From: Nocardia acidivorans NBRC 108247
GTDB lineage: Bacteria > Actinomycetota > Actinomycetes > Mycobacteriales > Mycobacteriaceae
NCBI RefSeq assembly: GCF_001625085.1
Contig: NZ_BDAW01000028.1
Span: 47,435 to 111,434 of the forward strand
DNA length: 64,000 nucleotides
Direction of reading: 5' to 3'
Both the position numbers and the translations under genes were made by a program. Of this stretch, positions 19,130 through 26,264 are shown piece by piece; the stretch's first letter is position 1, and each line of letters starts with the position of its first letter. Below the pieces are notes generated by a model. The model was not told the origin of the DNA, made no database searches, and saw only the letters and a list, made by a program, of their open reading frames with translations.

Positions 19130-20074
19130 GTGACGATTTCGCGCGCAGCACGCGGCACCCTGACCGGTGTAGCCGCCGCGCTCATCGCCGTCTTCCCGGT
19201 CGCGATGACACCCGCCACCGCCGCCCCGATCGCGATCGGGCACCAGGCTCCGGTCGGTGCGGACTTCAAGCTCCAGGCCGCACCGAACGCCCGTGACATC
19301 GGCGGCGTCACGGCGCAGAACGGAAAGATCAAGTCGGGTCTGGTATTCCGCGCCGATGCGCTGAACCGGCTCACCGACGCCGATCTGTCGACGCTGACCG
19401 CCGCGGGCATCACCAAGGTGATCGACTTCCGCAGCCCGACCGAGCGCGGCGCGAACCCGGACAAGCCGCTGCCCGCCGGGATCACCTCGGTCCAGTTGCC
19501 CGTGTACGACCCGGCCAATGACTTCTACGTGTTCTTCGGCAAGCTCGTGCAGGGCGGTCCGGACGCGCAGCAGGCGGCGCTGGGCGACGGCAAGGGCGCG
19601 CAGTACATGCGCGACTACTACAAGTGGATGATCAACGACGCCTCCTCGCGTGACCAGTTCGGTCAGGCGCTGAAGGAGATCGCCACCACCTCCGGCGGCG
19701 TGCTCTACCACTGCACCGCCGGTAAGGACCGCACCGGTCTGATGACCGCGTTGCTGATGAGCGTCCTGGGCACCCCGCAGGATCAGATCTACAGCAACTT
19801 CCTGCTGTCCAACGATCGTCTCGCGGGCAGCAACAAGGCCACCCTCGACGCGCTCGTGGCACAGGGTCTGGTCAAGGATCGCACCCTGTTCGAGCCCGTG
19901 CTCGGTGTGCAGAGGGACTACCTGGAGGCGGCGCTGACCCAGGCCGTGGCGTCCTACGGTTCGATCAACGATTTCATCTCCAAGGGTCTGGGCGTCGACC
20001 AGCAGACGTTCAAGCTGCTGCAGGACAAGCTGATCGAGAAGGGTGGCGTCTCCACCGGCTCGTTCGGTAGCTGA
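19130..20074 (+). CDS. secreted tyrosine-type phosphatase
   Basis: A 314-residue phosphatase of the tyrosine/serine (MptpB-like, Y_phosphatase3) family. The signal peptide covers about 1-33, with hydrophobic core GVAAALIAVFPVAM and an Ala-x-Ala site before PIAIG. The mature N-terminus has the family signature PNARDIGG, and the P-loop HCTAGKDRTG lies at about 194-203. The enzyme therefore acts outside the membrane, on phosphoproteins or phosphoinositides. GTG 19130 is used, with AAAGGA 9 nt upstream; a TTG at 19112 overlaps that site and is unlikely. It follows the epimerase/PEP-utilising gene after 251 bp with nothing recognisable between them. A clear hairpin terminator lies after it. Confidence 0.88.
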   Translation: MTISRAARGTLTGVAAALIAVFPVAMTPATAAPIAIGHQAPVGADFKLQAAPNARDIGGVTAQNGKIKSGLVFRADALNRLTDADLSTLTAAGITKVIDFRSPTERGANPDKPLPAGITSVQLPVYDPANDFYVFFGKLVQGGPDAQQAALGDGKGAQYMRDYYKWMINDASSRDQFGQALKEIATTSGGVLYHCTAGKDRTGLMTALLMSVLGTPQDQIYSNFLLSNDRLAGSNKATLDALVAQGLVKDRTLFEPVLGVQRDYLEAALTQAVASYGSINDFISKGLGVDQQTFKLLQDKLIEKGGVSTGSFGS

Positions 20075-20081
20075 TCCGCCT

Positions 20082-20120
20082 CGAATGCCGGCGCCACGTG
20101 TGGGATGACGCCGGCATTCG
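20082..20120 (+). terminator. hairpin terminator after the secreted phosphatase
   Basis: A perfect 12-bp stem (20082-20093 with 20109-20120) and 15-nt loop, 7 bp after the stop codon. No long T tract follows, which is usual in actinobacteria. Confidence 0.7.
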
Positions 20121-20157
20121 CATGTCCGGACACGGCAGACGGCATGTCCGGGACACG
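20120..20157. promoter_or_regulatory. two direct repeats of a TGTCCGGACA-type palindrome upstream of GH172
   Basis: GCATGTCCGGACACG (20120-20134) and GCATGTCCGGGACACG (20142-20157) are near-identical copies about 23 bp apart. Each centres on the palindrome TGTCCGG(G)ACA. Helical-phase spacing suggests a tandem operator for the sugar hydrolase gene. The regulator is not in the neighbourhood. Confidence 0.45.
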
Positions 20158-20168
20158 CGGGCATACCG

Positions 20169-20186
20169 CATGCGAAAATTCGCATG
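20169..20186. promoter_or_regulatory. inverted repeat overlapping the GH172 start codon
   Basis: CATGCGAA and TTCGCATG form 8-bp perfect arms around AA, and the last three bases are the ATG start codon. It could be an operator, or an mRNA hairpin hiding the start. No ribosome-binding site is visible in front of this ATG, which makes the arrangement unusual. Confidence 0.45.
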
Positions 20187-21188
20187 GTGCAGGAGATCTG
20201 GCATCTCGACGGGCGGCGCACCCGCTCGATCAGCGCGGAGAATCCCACCGGCGAGCCCGGTGCGGGCGGGCGTGCCCTCTCCGGGACCGGGGCCTATGCC
20301 GCCGCCGGACTGGGCCGCGGCTGGAAGGTCTCACCCTCGGTCGATGTGGAGCCCGGTCAGACCGTCACCCTCGCCGATATCACCGGACCCGGTGTGATCC
20401 GGCATATCTGGCTCACCACCGATCGCACCCTGCTGCGGCACTTCACCCTTCGGATGTATTGGGACGGCGCGCTGGAACCGGCCATCGCGGTACCGCTCGG
20501 CGATTTCTTCTGCAATGGCTGGGAGCAACTCGCACTGGTCAACTCGCAGATGGTTGTGGTCGCGCCGGCGGGCGGCCTGAACAGCTACTGGCCCATGCCG
20601 TTCGGTACGAATGCGCTCATCACCCTGCACAATGGCACCGAACGCACGGCACCGGTGTACTACCAGATCACCTATCTGGAAGAAGAGGTGCCCGCGGCGG
20701 CGGGATATCTGCACGCGCGCTGGCGCTGTAGTGATCCTCTGGGTTCGCCCGCGGTCCATCCGCTCGTGGAAGTCACGGGCGGTCCCGGTCGCTATGTCGG
20801 CACGTATTTGGCGATCGAACCGCGAGTGCCCGGCTGGTGGGGTGAGGGTGAGCTCAAGTTCTATCTCGATGACGACGGCGAATTCCCGACCGTCTGCGGG
20901 ACCGGCACCGAGGATTATTTCGGCGGCGCATGGAATTTCGATCTCAATGGCGCGCAGCCGCCCTACTCGACGCCGTATCTGGGCCTGGTGCAGGTGCTGC
21001 CGCGCGATCGCATCTACGAGCCGCAGCAGCGATTCGGCATGTACCGCTGGCACATTCCCGATCCGATCTGTTTCGAGCACAGTCTACGCGCGACCGTGCA
21101 GGCGCTGGGCTGGCGCGAGGACGGGCACTATCTGCCACTGGAGCACGCGCACATCGCCTCGACGGCATTGTGGTACCAATCGGTCTGA
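20184..21188 (+). CDS. DUF2961 / glycoside hydrolase family 172 protein
   Basis: A 334-residue protein of the DUF2961 family, now GH172. Known members are a difructose-anhydride-forming enzyme and exo-alpha-D-arabinofuranosidases that release D-arabinose from mycobacterial-type arabinan. Family segments include GAYAAAGLGRGWK, GPGVIRHIWLT, LGDFFCNGW, GGLNSYWPMPF, the carboxylate-rich GEGELKFYLDDDGEFPT and GTGTEDYFGGAWNF. Candidate catalytic glutamates are E221/E223 and E243. No signal peptide is present, so it acts in the cytosol or leaves by another route. The following genes for a polyol dehydrogenase and a xylulokinase suggest that a pentose is the product. GTG 20187 is an alternative start. 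Confidence 0.85.
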   Translation: MVQEIWHLDGRRTRSISAENPTGEPGAGGRALSGTGAYAAAGLGRGWKVSPSVDVEPGQTVTLADITGPGVIRHIWLTTDRTLLRHFTLRMYWDGALEPAIAVPLGDFFCNGWEQLALVNSQMVVVAPAGGLNSYWPMPFGTNALITLHNGTERTAPVYYQITYLEEEVPAAAGYLHARWRCSDPLGSPAVHPLVEVTGGPGRYVGTYLAIEPRVPGWWGEGELKFYLDDDGEFPTVCGTGTEDYFGGAWNFDLNGAQPPYSTPYLGLVQVLPRDRIYEPQQRFGMYRWHIPDPICFEHSLRATVQALGWREDGHYLPLEHAHIASTALWYQSV

Positions 21189-21235
21189 ATCCGGAATCCC
21201 CTAATGCCACCGCAATCAGGACGAAATGTGATCGA

Positions 21236-21266
21236 CGATGTGATTGCTATTGGGTAAAACACATCG
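21236..21266. promoter_or_regulatory. inverted repeat upstream of the polyol dehydrogenase
   Basis: CGATGTG (21236-21242) and CACATCG (21260-21266) are perfect 7-bp arms with a 17-nt AT-rich spacer, ending 31 bp before the start codon. A promoter/operator role is plausible but unproven. Confidence 0.3.
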
Positions 21267-21297
21267 ACCGGACGGCGATCGGGTGCATGGTATTTGT

Positions 21298-22305
21298 ATG
21301 CGCGCGTTGGTGGTCGAGAAGCCAGGGCGGTTCTCGGTCGAAACAGTGCCGGATCCCACGCCTTCGGCGGGGGAAGCGGTGGTACGGGTCGATGCCGTCG
21401 GGATTTGCGGTACGGATATCCATATCGTCGAGGGTGAATTCCCGCCCACGCCCTATCCGATCATCCCCGGGCACGAATTCGCCGGGGAGATCGTGGCTCT
21501 CGGCGCGGGCTCGTCCGGGGTGCGTATCGGTGATCGGGTAGCGGTCGATCCCTCACTGTTCTGCGGCAGATGTCATTACTGTGCGATCGGGCGCGGAAAT
21601 CTCTGCGAGAACTGGGGCGCCATCGGCGATACCGTCGACGGCGCCATGGCCGAGTATGTGAAAGTGCCCACGGCCAACTGTTATCGACTACCCGGGCATC
21701 TGTCCGCCGCGCACGGTGCGCTGGTGGAACCGCTCTCCTGCGCGGTGCACGGATTCGATGTGCTGCCACGGCAACTCGGCTCGCACTATCTGATCTACGG
21801 TGCGGGCACCATGGGTCTGCTCATGCTGCAATTGGCCATCGCGGCCGGGGCTGCCTCGGTCTCGGTGGTCGATACCAATGCCGATCGGCTCGCGGTGGCG
21901 CGCACGCTCGGCGCGGACGCGGCCACCGTCGCCGCCGACGCCATGGATCGGCCGGAGGGCTGGGAGATCGTCATCGATTGCAGCGGAACCATTGCCGCGA
22001 TCGAGGACGGCCTGTCGCGGGTGCGGCGCGGCGGGACGTATCAGCAATTCGGGGTCGCGGCGGCCGACGCGCGCGCGGTCATCTCCCCGTTCCGCATCTA
22101 CAACGACGAGATCACCATTGTCGGTTCGATGGCGGTCCTGCACAGTTTCGGGCGAGCCGTGGATCTGCTCGGGGAAGGCGTCATCGACGCCGACACCATG
22201 ATCACCCACGATTTCGCGCTCGACGAATTCGGTGATGCCCTGCGGACTTTCCGCGCGGGCACCGGCCGCAAAATCCAGCTGCATCCCGGACGGGCGGCAC
22301 GATAG
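21298..22305 (+). CDS. zinc-dependent polyol/alcohol dehydrogenase (arabinitol/sorbitol dehydrogenase type)
   Basis: A 335-residue medium-chain dehydrogenase that oxidises a secondary alcohol of a polyol with NAD(P). Catalytic-zinc ligands are the Cys of GICGTDIH and the His-Glu of PGHEFAGE. The structural zinc site is CGRCHYCAIGRGNLC, and the cofactor site is YGAGTMGLLMLQLA followed by VDTNADR, whose aspartate favours NAD. The closest pattern is D-arabinitol/sorbitol-type dehydrogenases. ATG 21298 (MRALVVEKPGR) is the family N-terminus. It lies 16 bp upstream of a xylulokinase, so the pair would convert a pentitol to D-xylulose and then D-xylulose 5-phosphate. The exact polyol is inferred from context. 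Confidence 0.82.
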   Translation: MRALVVEKPGRFSVETVPDPTPSAGEAVVRVDAVGICGTDIHIVEGEFPPTPYPIIPGHEFAGEIVALGAGSSGVRIGDRVAVDPSLFCGRCHYCAIGRGNLCENWGAIGDTVDGAMAEYVKVPTANCYRLPGHLSAAHGALVEPLSCAVHGFDVLPRQLGSHYLIYGAGTMGLLMLQLAIAAGAASVSVVDTNADRLAVARTLGADAATVAADAMDRPEGWEIVIDCSGTIAAIEDGLSRVRRGGTYQQFGVAAADARAVISPFRIYNDEITIVGSMAVLHSFGRAVDLLGEGVIDADTMITHDFALDEFGDALRTFRAGTGRKIQLHPGRAAR

Positions 22306-22321
22306 GGACGGGTGAGGACCA

Positions 22322-23710
22322 ATGACGGTCGTTGCCGGAGTGGACTCTTCGACGCAATCCTGCAAACTCGTGGTGTGTGACGCGGACACCGGAACGGTGT
22401 TGCGGCAGAAACAGATCGCGCATCCCGAGGGCACCGAGGTGGCGCCCGCGCTGTGGTGGGACGCGCTACGCGCGGCCTGCGATCGCATGATGCGCGATGT
22501 GGAGGCGATCGCGGTCGCCGGACAGCAGCACGGGCTGGTGGCGCTGGACCGCACCGGAATGCCGGTGCGGGATGCGCTGCTGTGGAACGACACCCGCTCG
22601 GCGGAGGCGGCCGAGCAGTTGGTCGCCGAATTGGGCGGGCCGCAGGCGTGGGCGGATGCGGTGGGCAGTGTGCCGCTGGCCGCGCACACCGTGGCCAAGC
22701 TGCGCTGGTTCGCCGACCACGAGCCGGAATTGGCGGATCGCACCGTTCGGGTACTGCTGCCGCACGACTATCTGACCTGGCAATTGCGCGGCGGGGATCC
22801 CGATTCGGAGCCGACCACCGATCGCGGGGAGGCTTCCGGAACCGGGTACTGGTCGCCCGCCACCGGGCACTATCGGACCGATCTGCTCACCATGGCGCTG
22901 CGCGGCCGAAGTCCCGGTCTCCCAACGGTTCTCGAACCCGCAGGGGTGGCCGGGCATACCCCGGGCGGGCGGCTGATCGCGGCCGGGACCGGCGACAATG
23001 CCGCCGCCGCACTGGGATTGGGCATCGAGGACGGTGATGTGGTGGTGTCGCTGGGCACCAGCGGAACCATCTTCACCCGCTCACCCTCCCCCAGCGCCGA
23101 TCCCTCGGGCGCGGTGAACGGCTTCGCCGATGCCACCGGGGCCTTCCTGCCCCTGGTCTGCACACTGAACGCGGCCCGGGTGCTGGAGGCCACCGCGGTC
23201 CTGCTCGGCACCGACCTGTCCGGGCTGGAAGTGCTTGCCGCCCAATCCCCCGCGGGCGCGGACGGTCTCACGCTGCTCCCGTACCTCACCGGTGAGCGCA
23301 CGCCCAATCTGCCCAACGCCACCGGCAGCCTGCACGGTCTGCGCCCCGCGACCATGCGCCCGCACCATCTGGCCCGGGCCGCCATCGAGGGCATGCTCTG
23401 CAATATCGCCGAAGCCTTCGATCATCTGCCGACCACGCCCCGGCGCATCCTGCTCATCGGCGGAGCCTCCCGCTCCCGCCTGATAGCCCACGCCGCGGCC
23501 ACCATCTTCGGCCGCACCGTGGCCGTACCCAACCCCAGCGAATACGTGGCCCTGGGCGCGGCTCGCCAAGCCGCCTGGGCCCTGCGCGGCGGCCCCCGCC
23601 CACCCCGCTGGCCGGTCCCCCAATCCACCGAGTTCCACACGGCCACACCGGCAACGGGCGCGGCGATCCGCGCCCGCTACGCCCAGATCCGCGACAGCTA
23701 CTACAACTGA
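22322..23710 (+). CDS. xylB: FGGY carbohydrate kinase, probable xylulokinase
   Basis: A 462-residue sugar kinase with the two-lobed actin-like ATPase fold. The phosphate-1 loop GVDSSTQSCKLVVCD is at the N-terminus. The substrate region has VAGQQHGLVALD and LLWNDTRSAEAAEQL, which match xylulokinases. The catalytic aspartate is in GTGDNAAAALG, with the phosphate-2 loop VSLGTSGTIF and adenosine motif LLIGGASRSRL at the C-terminus. It phosphorylates D-xylulose to D-xylulose 5-phosphate for the pentose phosphate pathway. It is co-transcribed with the polyol dehydrogenase. A hairpin follows the stop codon. The specific substrate is likely but not proven. Confidence 0.85.
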   Translation: MTVVAGVDSSTQSCKLVVCDADTGTVLRQKQIAHPEGTEVAPALWWDALRAACDRMMRDVEAIAVAGQQHGLVALDRTGMPVRDALLWNDTRSAEAAEQLVAELGGPQAWADAVGSVPLAAHTVAKLRWFADHEPELADRTVRVLLPHDYLTWQLRGGDPDSEPTTDRGEASGTGYWSPATGHYRTDLLTMALRGRSPGLPTVLEPAGVAGHTPGGRLIAAGTGDNAAAALGLGIEDGDVVVSLGTSGTIFTRSPSPSADPSGAVNGFADATGAFLPLVCTLNAARVLEATAVLLGTDLSGLEVLAAQSPAGADGLTLLPYLTGERTPNLPNATGSLHGLRPATMRPHHLARAAIEGMLCNIAEAFDHLPTTPRRILLIGGASRSRLIAHAAATIFGRTVAVPNPSEYVALGAARQAAWALRGGPRPPRWPVPQSTEFHTATPATGAAIRARYAQIRDSYYN

Positions 23711-23721
23711 CCGCCGAGACA

Positions 23722-23753
23722 GACGTGCCTCGTCCACACGAGGACGGCACGTC
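23722..23753. terminator. hairpin between convergent xylB and the small RHH gene
   Basis: GACGTGCC (23722-23729) pairs with GGCACGTC (23746-23753), with further inner pairing of CCTCG and CGAGG. It sits 12 bp after xylB and can serve both converging transcripts. Confidence 0.65.
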
Positions 23754-23812
23754 ATCCCGGCGTACGCGCCCTCGTAATACCGGCGTGCTTGTGGCCGGGA
23801 TCCACGCCGCGC

Positions 23813-23983
23813 TCAGCTGAATACCACCGGTTCGTCGAAGAGGTAGTCCGCCCAGGTGCGCTGACGCTCCAGATAGGTGCGCAGTGCGTCCCGGGTGATC
23901 TCCTGCTTCGACCGTCCCTCCAGTAGGGCCTGCGCGTGCAGCGCAGCCTCTTCGTGCTCGCTGAGCCGCAACGTCCATGCCAC
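23813..23983 (-). CDS. small ribbon-helix-helix protein (antitoxin-like)
   Basis: A 56-residue protein starting at GTG 23983. It begins AWTLRLSEHEEAALHAQA, continues EGRSKQEITRDALRTYLERQ, and ends in a short acidic tail, WADYLFDEPVVFS. The strand of alternating residues followed by two helices is the RHH (CopG/MetJ/Arc) DNA-binding fold used by many type II antitoxins. GAGGTGG lies 13 nt upstream, rather far. No toxin reading frame is present: the next gene downstream is the convergent xylB and the next upstream is the second kinase. It may be an orphan antitoxin or a free-standing regulator of the kinases on either side. Confidence 0.65.
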   Translation of the reverse strand: MAWTLRLSEHEEAALHAQALLEGRSKQEITRDALRTYLERQRTWADYLFDEPVVFS

Positions 23984-24070
23984 GGCGCAAGTTGTACCAC
24001 CTCGCCGCCCGCGTGTCCTCCGATCGACCGCGCGAACCTGGACGTGTGATCAACCGGACTTCGCGCGCCC

Positions 24071-25552
24071 TCATGCGCCGCGCGCGGCGCGGTGCTGTTC
24101 GGCGGCGAGGAAGTGGGCTGTGGCGCGGGTGGATTCGTAGAGGGTGCGGTAGTGGCGGTAGTAGGGGGCGTAATGGGCGGTGGCGGCGGGGTCCGGCTCG
24201 ATGGTGGCGGTGATCGGATTCCAGGCGGCGGTGTCCACGCCGATGGCCTCGGCCGCCAACAGGGCATTGCCCAGCGCCGCGCCCACGGTATCGGCGGGCA
24301 GTTGCTGTGGCAGGCCGGTGATATCGGAGACGATGCGGGTCCAGAGGCCGCCCTTGGTACCGCCGCCGACCGCCACCAGCCGGGTCGGGGTGCCGCCCGC
24401 CGCCACCATGGCCTCGAGATTGTGCCGGACCCCGTAGCCGATGCCCTCCAGCACCGCACGGTAGATGTCGGCGCGGTCATGGGTGAGGGTGAGGCCGGCG
24501 ATGATGCCGCGGGCATCCGGATCGAAGAGCGGGGTGCGCTCACCTGCGAAGTAGGGCAGCACCAGCAGACCTCGACTGCCGGGCGGAACCGCCGCGGCCT
24601 CGTCGACCAGATCGGTGAAATCACCCCCGGTGAGCGTGCGCAGCCAGTCGGTGACCGCACCGGAGGTCGCCATCCCGGCCGCGGAAGTGTATGTGCCGGG
24701 CCAGGTTCCGCAGGTGGTCCAGAGCCCCGGATGCGGGCGCGGTTCGGTGAGCACCTGGGTCAGGAATAGCGTGGTGCCGTACATGATCATGACGTCACCG
24801 GGTGCGCGCACGCCCACACCGGCAGCCTCGGCCCAGGCGTCGATGGTGCCGGTGGTGACGGGCAGCCCCGCCGGAAGTCCGGTCGCCGCAGCGGCTTCGG
24901 GGGTGATGCGACCGACCACCTCTGTGGGCCAGGCCAATTCGGGCAGCGGCAGACCCGGCGCGACCGAATCGGCCCAGTCGGTCGCCCACTCGCACGCCAT
25001 CAGGTCGTACATGGGTACGCACTGACTGGCCGATTGATGGTCCAGCACATAGCGCCCGGTTAGTCGATGCACCAGAAAGGAACTGGCCATCAACAGCATT
25101 CGGGTCTGTTTCCACACCTGCGGCTCGTGCCGGGCGAGCCAGCGCAGTTTGGGTCCGACGGCCTGGCTGGTGAGCGGGGATCCGCACCGCTCCAGCACGG
25201 TGTCCGCACCCAATTCCGCTGTCAGCTCCTCGATTTCGATGCCCGCGCGGGTATCGACGCCGTAGAGGATGGCAGGTCGCAAGGGCCGCCCGTCGCGATC
25301 GGCGGGCAGCAGACACGGCCCGATCCCGCTCACCGCCAGGGCGTCGATGGTCTCACCGCCGACGGCGGACACCAGTTCACGCGTGATGGCCACGAAGTCC
25401 GCCCACCACACCGTCTCCGCGTCATGCTCCACCCAGCCGGGCCGGGGCGTGGAAACCCGGTGCGGCCGTTCGGCTCTCAGCGAGACCATCCCGTCGTGGT
25501 CGACCAGCACACCCTTGGATCCGGAGGTTCCGATATCGATTCCCAGCAGCAT
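24071..25552 (-). CDS. second FGGY-family carbohydrate kinase
   Basis: A 493-residue kinase with all FGGY elements: the N-terminal phosphate loop LLGIDIGTSGSKGVLVD, substrate-lobe motifs AVSGIGPCLLPAD and LYGVDTRAG, the Asp of TGTIDAWAEAAG, YGTTLFLTQV and the adenosine motif VAVGGGTKGGLW. The substrate motifs differ from those of the xylulokinase at 22.3 kb, so another ketose (for example ribulose, L-xylulose or fuculose) is likely. ATG 25552 follows the stop of the isomerase remnant by 2 nt, showing that the two were translationally coupled. With the isomerase core lost, the kinase's substrate must come from elsewhere or the unit is decaying. Confidence 0.85.
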   Translation of the reverse strand: MLLGIDIGTSGSKGVLVDHDGMVSLRAERPHRVSTPRPGWVEHDAETVWWADFVAITRELVSAVGGETIDALAVSGIGPCLLPADRDGRPLRPAILYGVDTRAGIEIEELTAELGADTVLERCGSPLTSQAVGPKLRWLARHEPQVWKQTRMLLMASSFLVHRLTGRYVLDHQSASQCVPMYDLMACEWATDWADSVAPGLPLPELAWPTEVVGRITPEAAAATGLPAGLPVTTGTIDAWAEAAGVGVRAPGDVMIMYGTTLFLTQVLTEPRPHPGLWTTCGTWPGTYTSAAGMATSGAVTDWLRTLTGGDFTDLVDEAAAVPPGSRGLLVLPYFAGERTPLFDPDARGIIAGLTLTHDRADIYRAVLEGIGYGVRHNLEAMVAAGGTPTRLVAVGGGTKGGLWTRIVSDITGLPQQLPADTVGAALGNALLAAEAIGVDTAAWNPITATIEPDPAATAHYAPYYRHYRTLYESTRATAHFLAAEQHRAARGA

Positions 25553-25554
25553 GA

Positions 25555-25797
25555 TCAGCCCGCCCTGCCGAACTCGTCCATCGTCACCCCGAGCAGTTCG
25601 CAGGCCGCCCGCACCTGCCCGGCCACCGCGACCGCGTCCCGATTGCCGCCCACCGGTCCGCGACCGCGCACCACGGCGTGCCCGGGGGCGGTGAGTTCGG
25701 CGACCAGCCAACCCTCCACCGTCCGAAGGAATCCGACAATTCTCCCGTGCACACAGTCACGACCATCGGAGATGCTGATAACGCCGATCCGGGCCAT
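25555..25797 (-). pseudogene. core-deleted L-fucose/L-arabinose-isomerase-type protein
   Basis: An intact 80-codon frame that appears to join the two ends of a sugar isomerase normally about 450-500 residues long. The first about 64 residues follow the family's N-terminal Rossmann-like unit: ARIGVISISDGRDCVHGR, then LTAPGHAVVRG and GGNRDAVAVA. The last about 16 residues, RAACELLGVTMDEFG, match the terminal helix of the same family. All catalytic and metal residues lie in the missing part. A good ribosome-binding site (GGGGAGG, about 7 nt) and the 2-nt junction with the kinase are preserved. Loss was therefore an in-frame deletion. A residual role in coupling kinase translation is possible. 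Confidence 0.65.
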
Positions 25798-25845
25798 TGC
25801 CTTGCCTCCCCACACCGGGTGGACTCTCGACTCCCCTTCAGAATC

Positions 25846-26109
25846 TCAGCTCACCGGGGCTCGCATGCCCGAAACCGGAAGATCGACTTCCGGAAGATCG
25901 ACTGCGGACGGGAAGGACAAGGGGACCAGCCGCACTCCCCGCCGACCCGAACCCGCCCGGGTGATCCGATACCGTTCGGAATCGCGGATGACCTCGGCGA
26001 ACGTGTGCCATACGTCCGCGATGCCTCGAATCACGGTGTGGTCGTCGACATACCGGCGGAGTTGGTCGCGGTTCGGATCGAAGATCCGCCGGAACCGCCC
26101 CGCCGGCAC
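25846..26109 (-). CDS. possible small protein or gene fragment, unrecognised
   Basis: An 87-codon frame starting at GTG 26109. It begins PAGRFRRIFDPNRDQLRRYV, continues GIADVWHTFAEVIRDSERYR, and ends with a duplicated VDLPEVDLP caused by a 15-bp tandem repeat. The central part looks like real coding sequence, amphipathic and with mixed composition. The frame is open for about 23 more codons upstream without a better start. No ribosome-binding site is clear. It could be the C-terminal remnant of a lost gene. No family is recognised. Confidence 0.3.
   Translation of the reverse strand: MPAGRFRRIFDPNRDQLRRYVDDHTVIRGIADVWHTFAEVIRDSERYRITRAGSGRRGVRLVPLSFPSAVDLPEVDLPVSGMRAPVS
25875..25904. repeat. 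15-bp tandem duplication
   Basis: CCGGAAGATCGACTT followed directly by CCGGAAGATCGACTG, differing in the last base. On the minus strand it duplicates five codons of the small unrecognised frame. Confidence 0.85.
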
Positions 26110-26200
26110 CCGCTGGCGCAGGCACCGAGTGCGGGTCTGGCGGCGTGAGTCGGGGGAATCGGAGAACGCGGGCCGTCCGGCTCAGTTCGGCGGCCCGGTG

Positions 26201-26260
26201 ATTCGTGCTGTGGCCCCGTAATTCGTGCTGTGGCGCGGTGATTCGTGCTGTGGCGCGGCG
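26201..26260. repeat. three tandem 20-bp repeats
   Basis: Three head-to-tail copies beginning ATTCGTGCTGTGGC at 26201, 26221 and 26241. Copies two and three differ at one position, and the first differs at a few bases near its end. They lie 5 bp beyond the stop codon of the DUF6236-like gene, in its 3' untranslated region. Confidence 0.9.
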
Positions 26261-26264
26261 CGAT

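Larger units (their letters stand above)
25798..26264. other. 467-bp gene-poor stretch with repeats and a possible remnant
   Basis: Between the isomerase remnant and the DUF6236-like gene. It contains one plausible minus-strand reading frame, a 15-bp tandem duplication and three 20-bp tandem repeats (listed separately). No promoter or terminator could be placed with confidence. The mixture suggests a site of past rearrangement. Confidence 0.5.

Noticed and set aside
26201..26260. CRISPR or integration-site repeats
   Set aside because: Units are directly adjacent without spacers, and no integrase, transposase or tRNA lies nearby.
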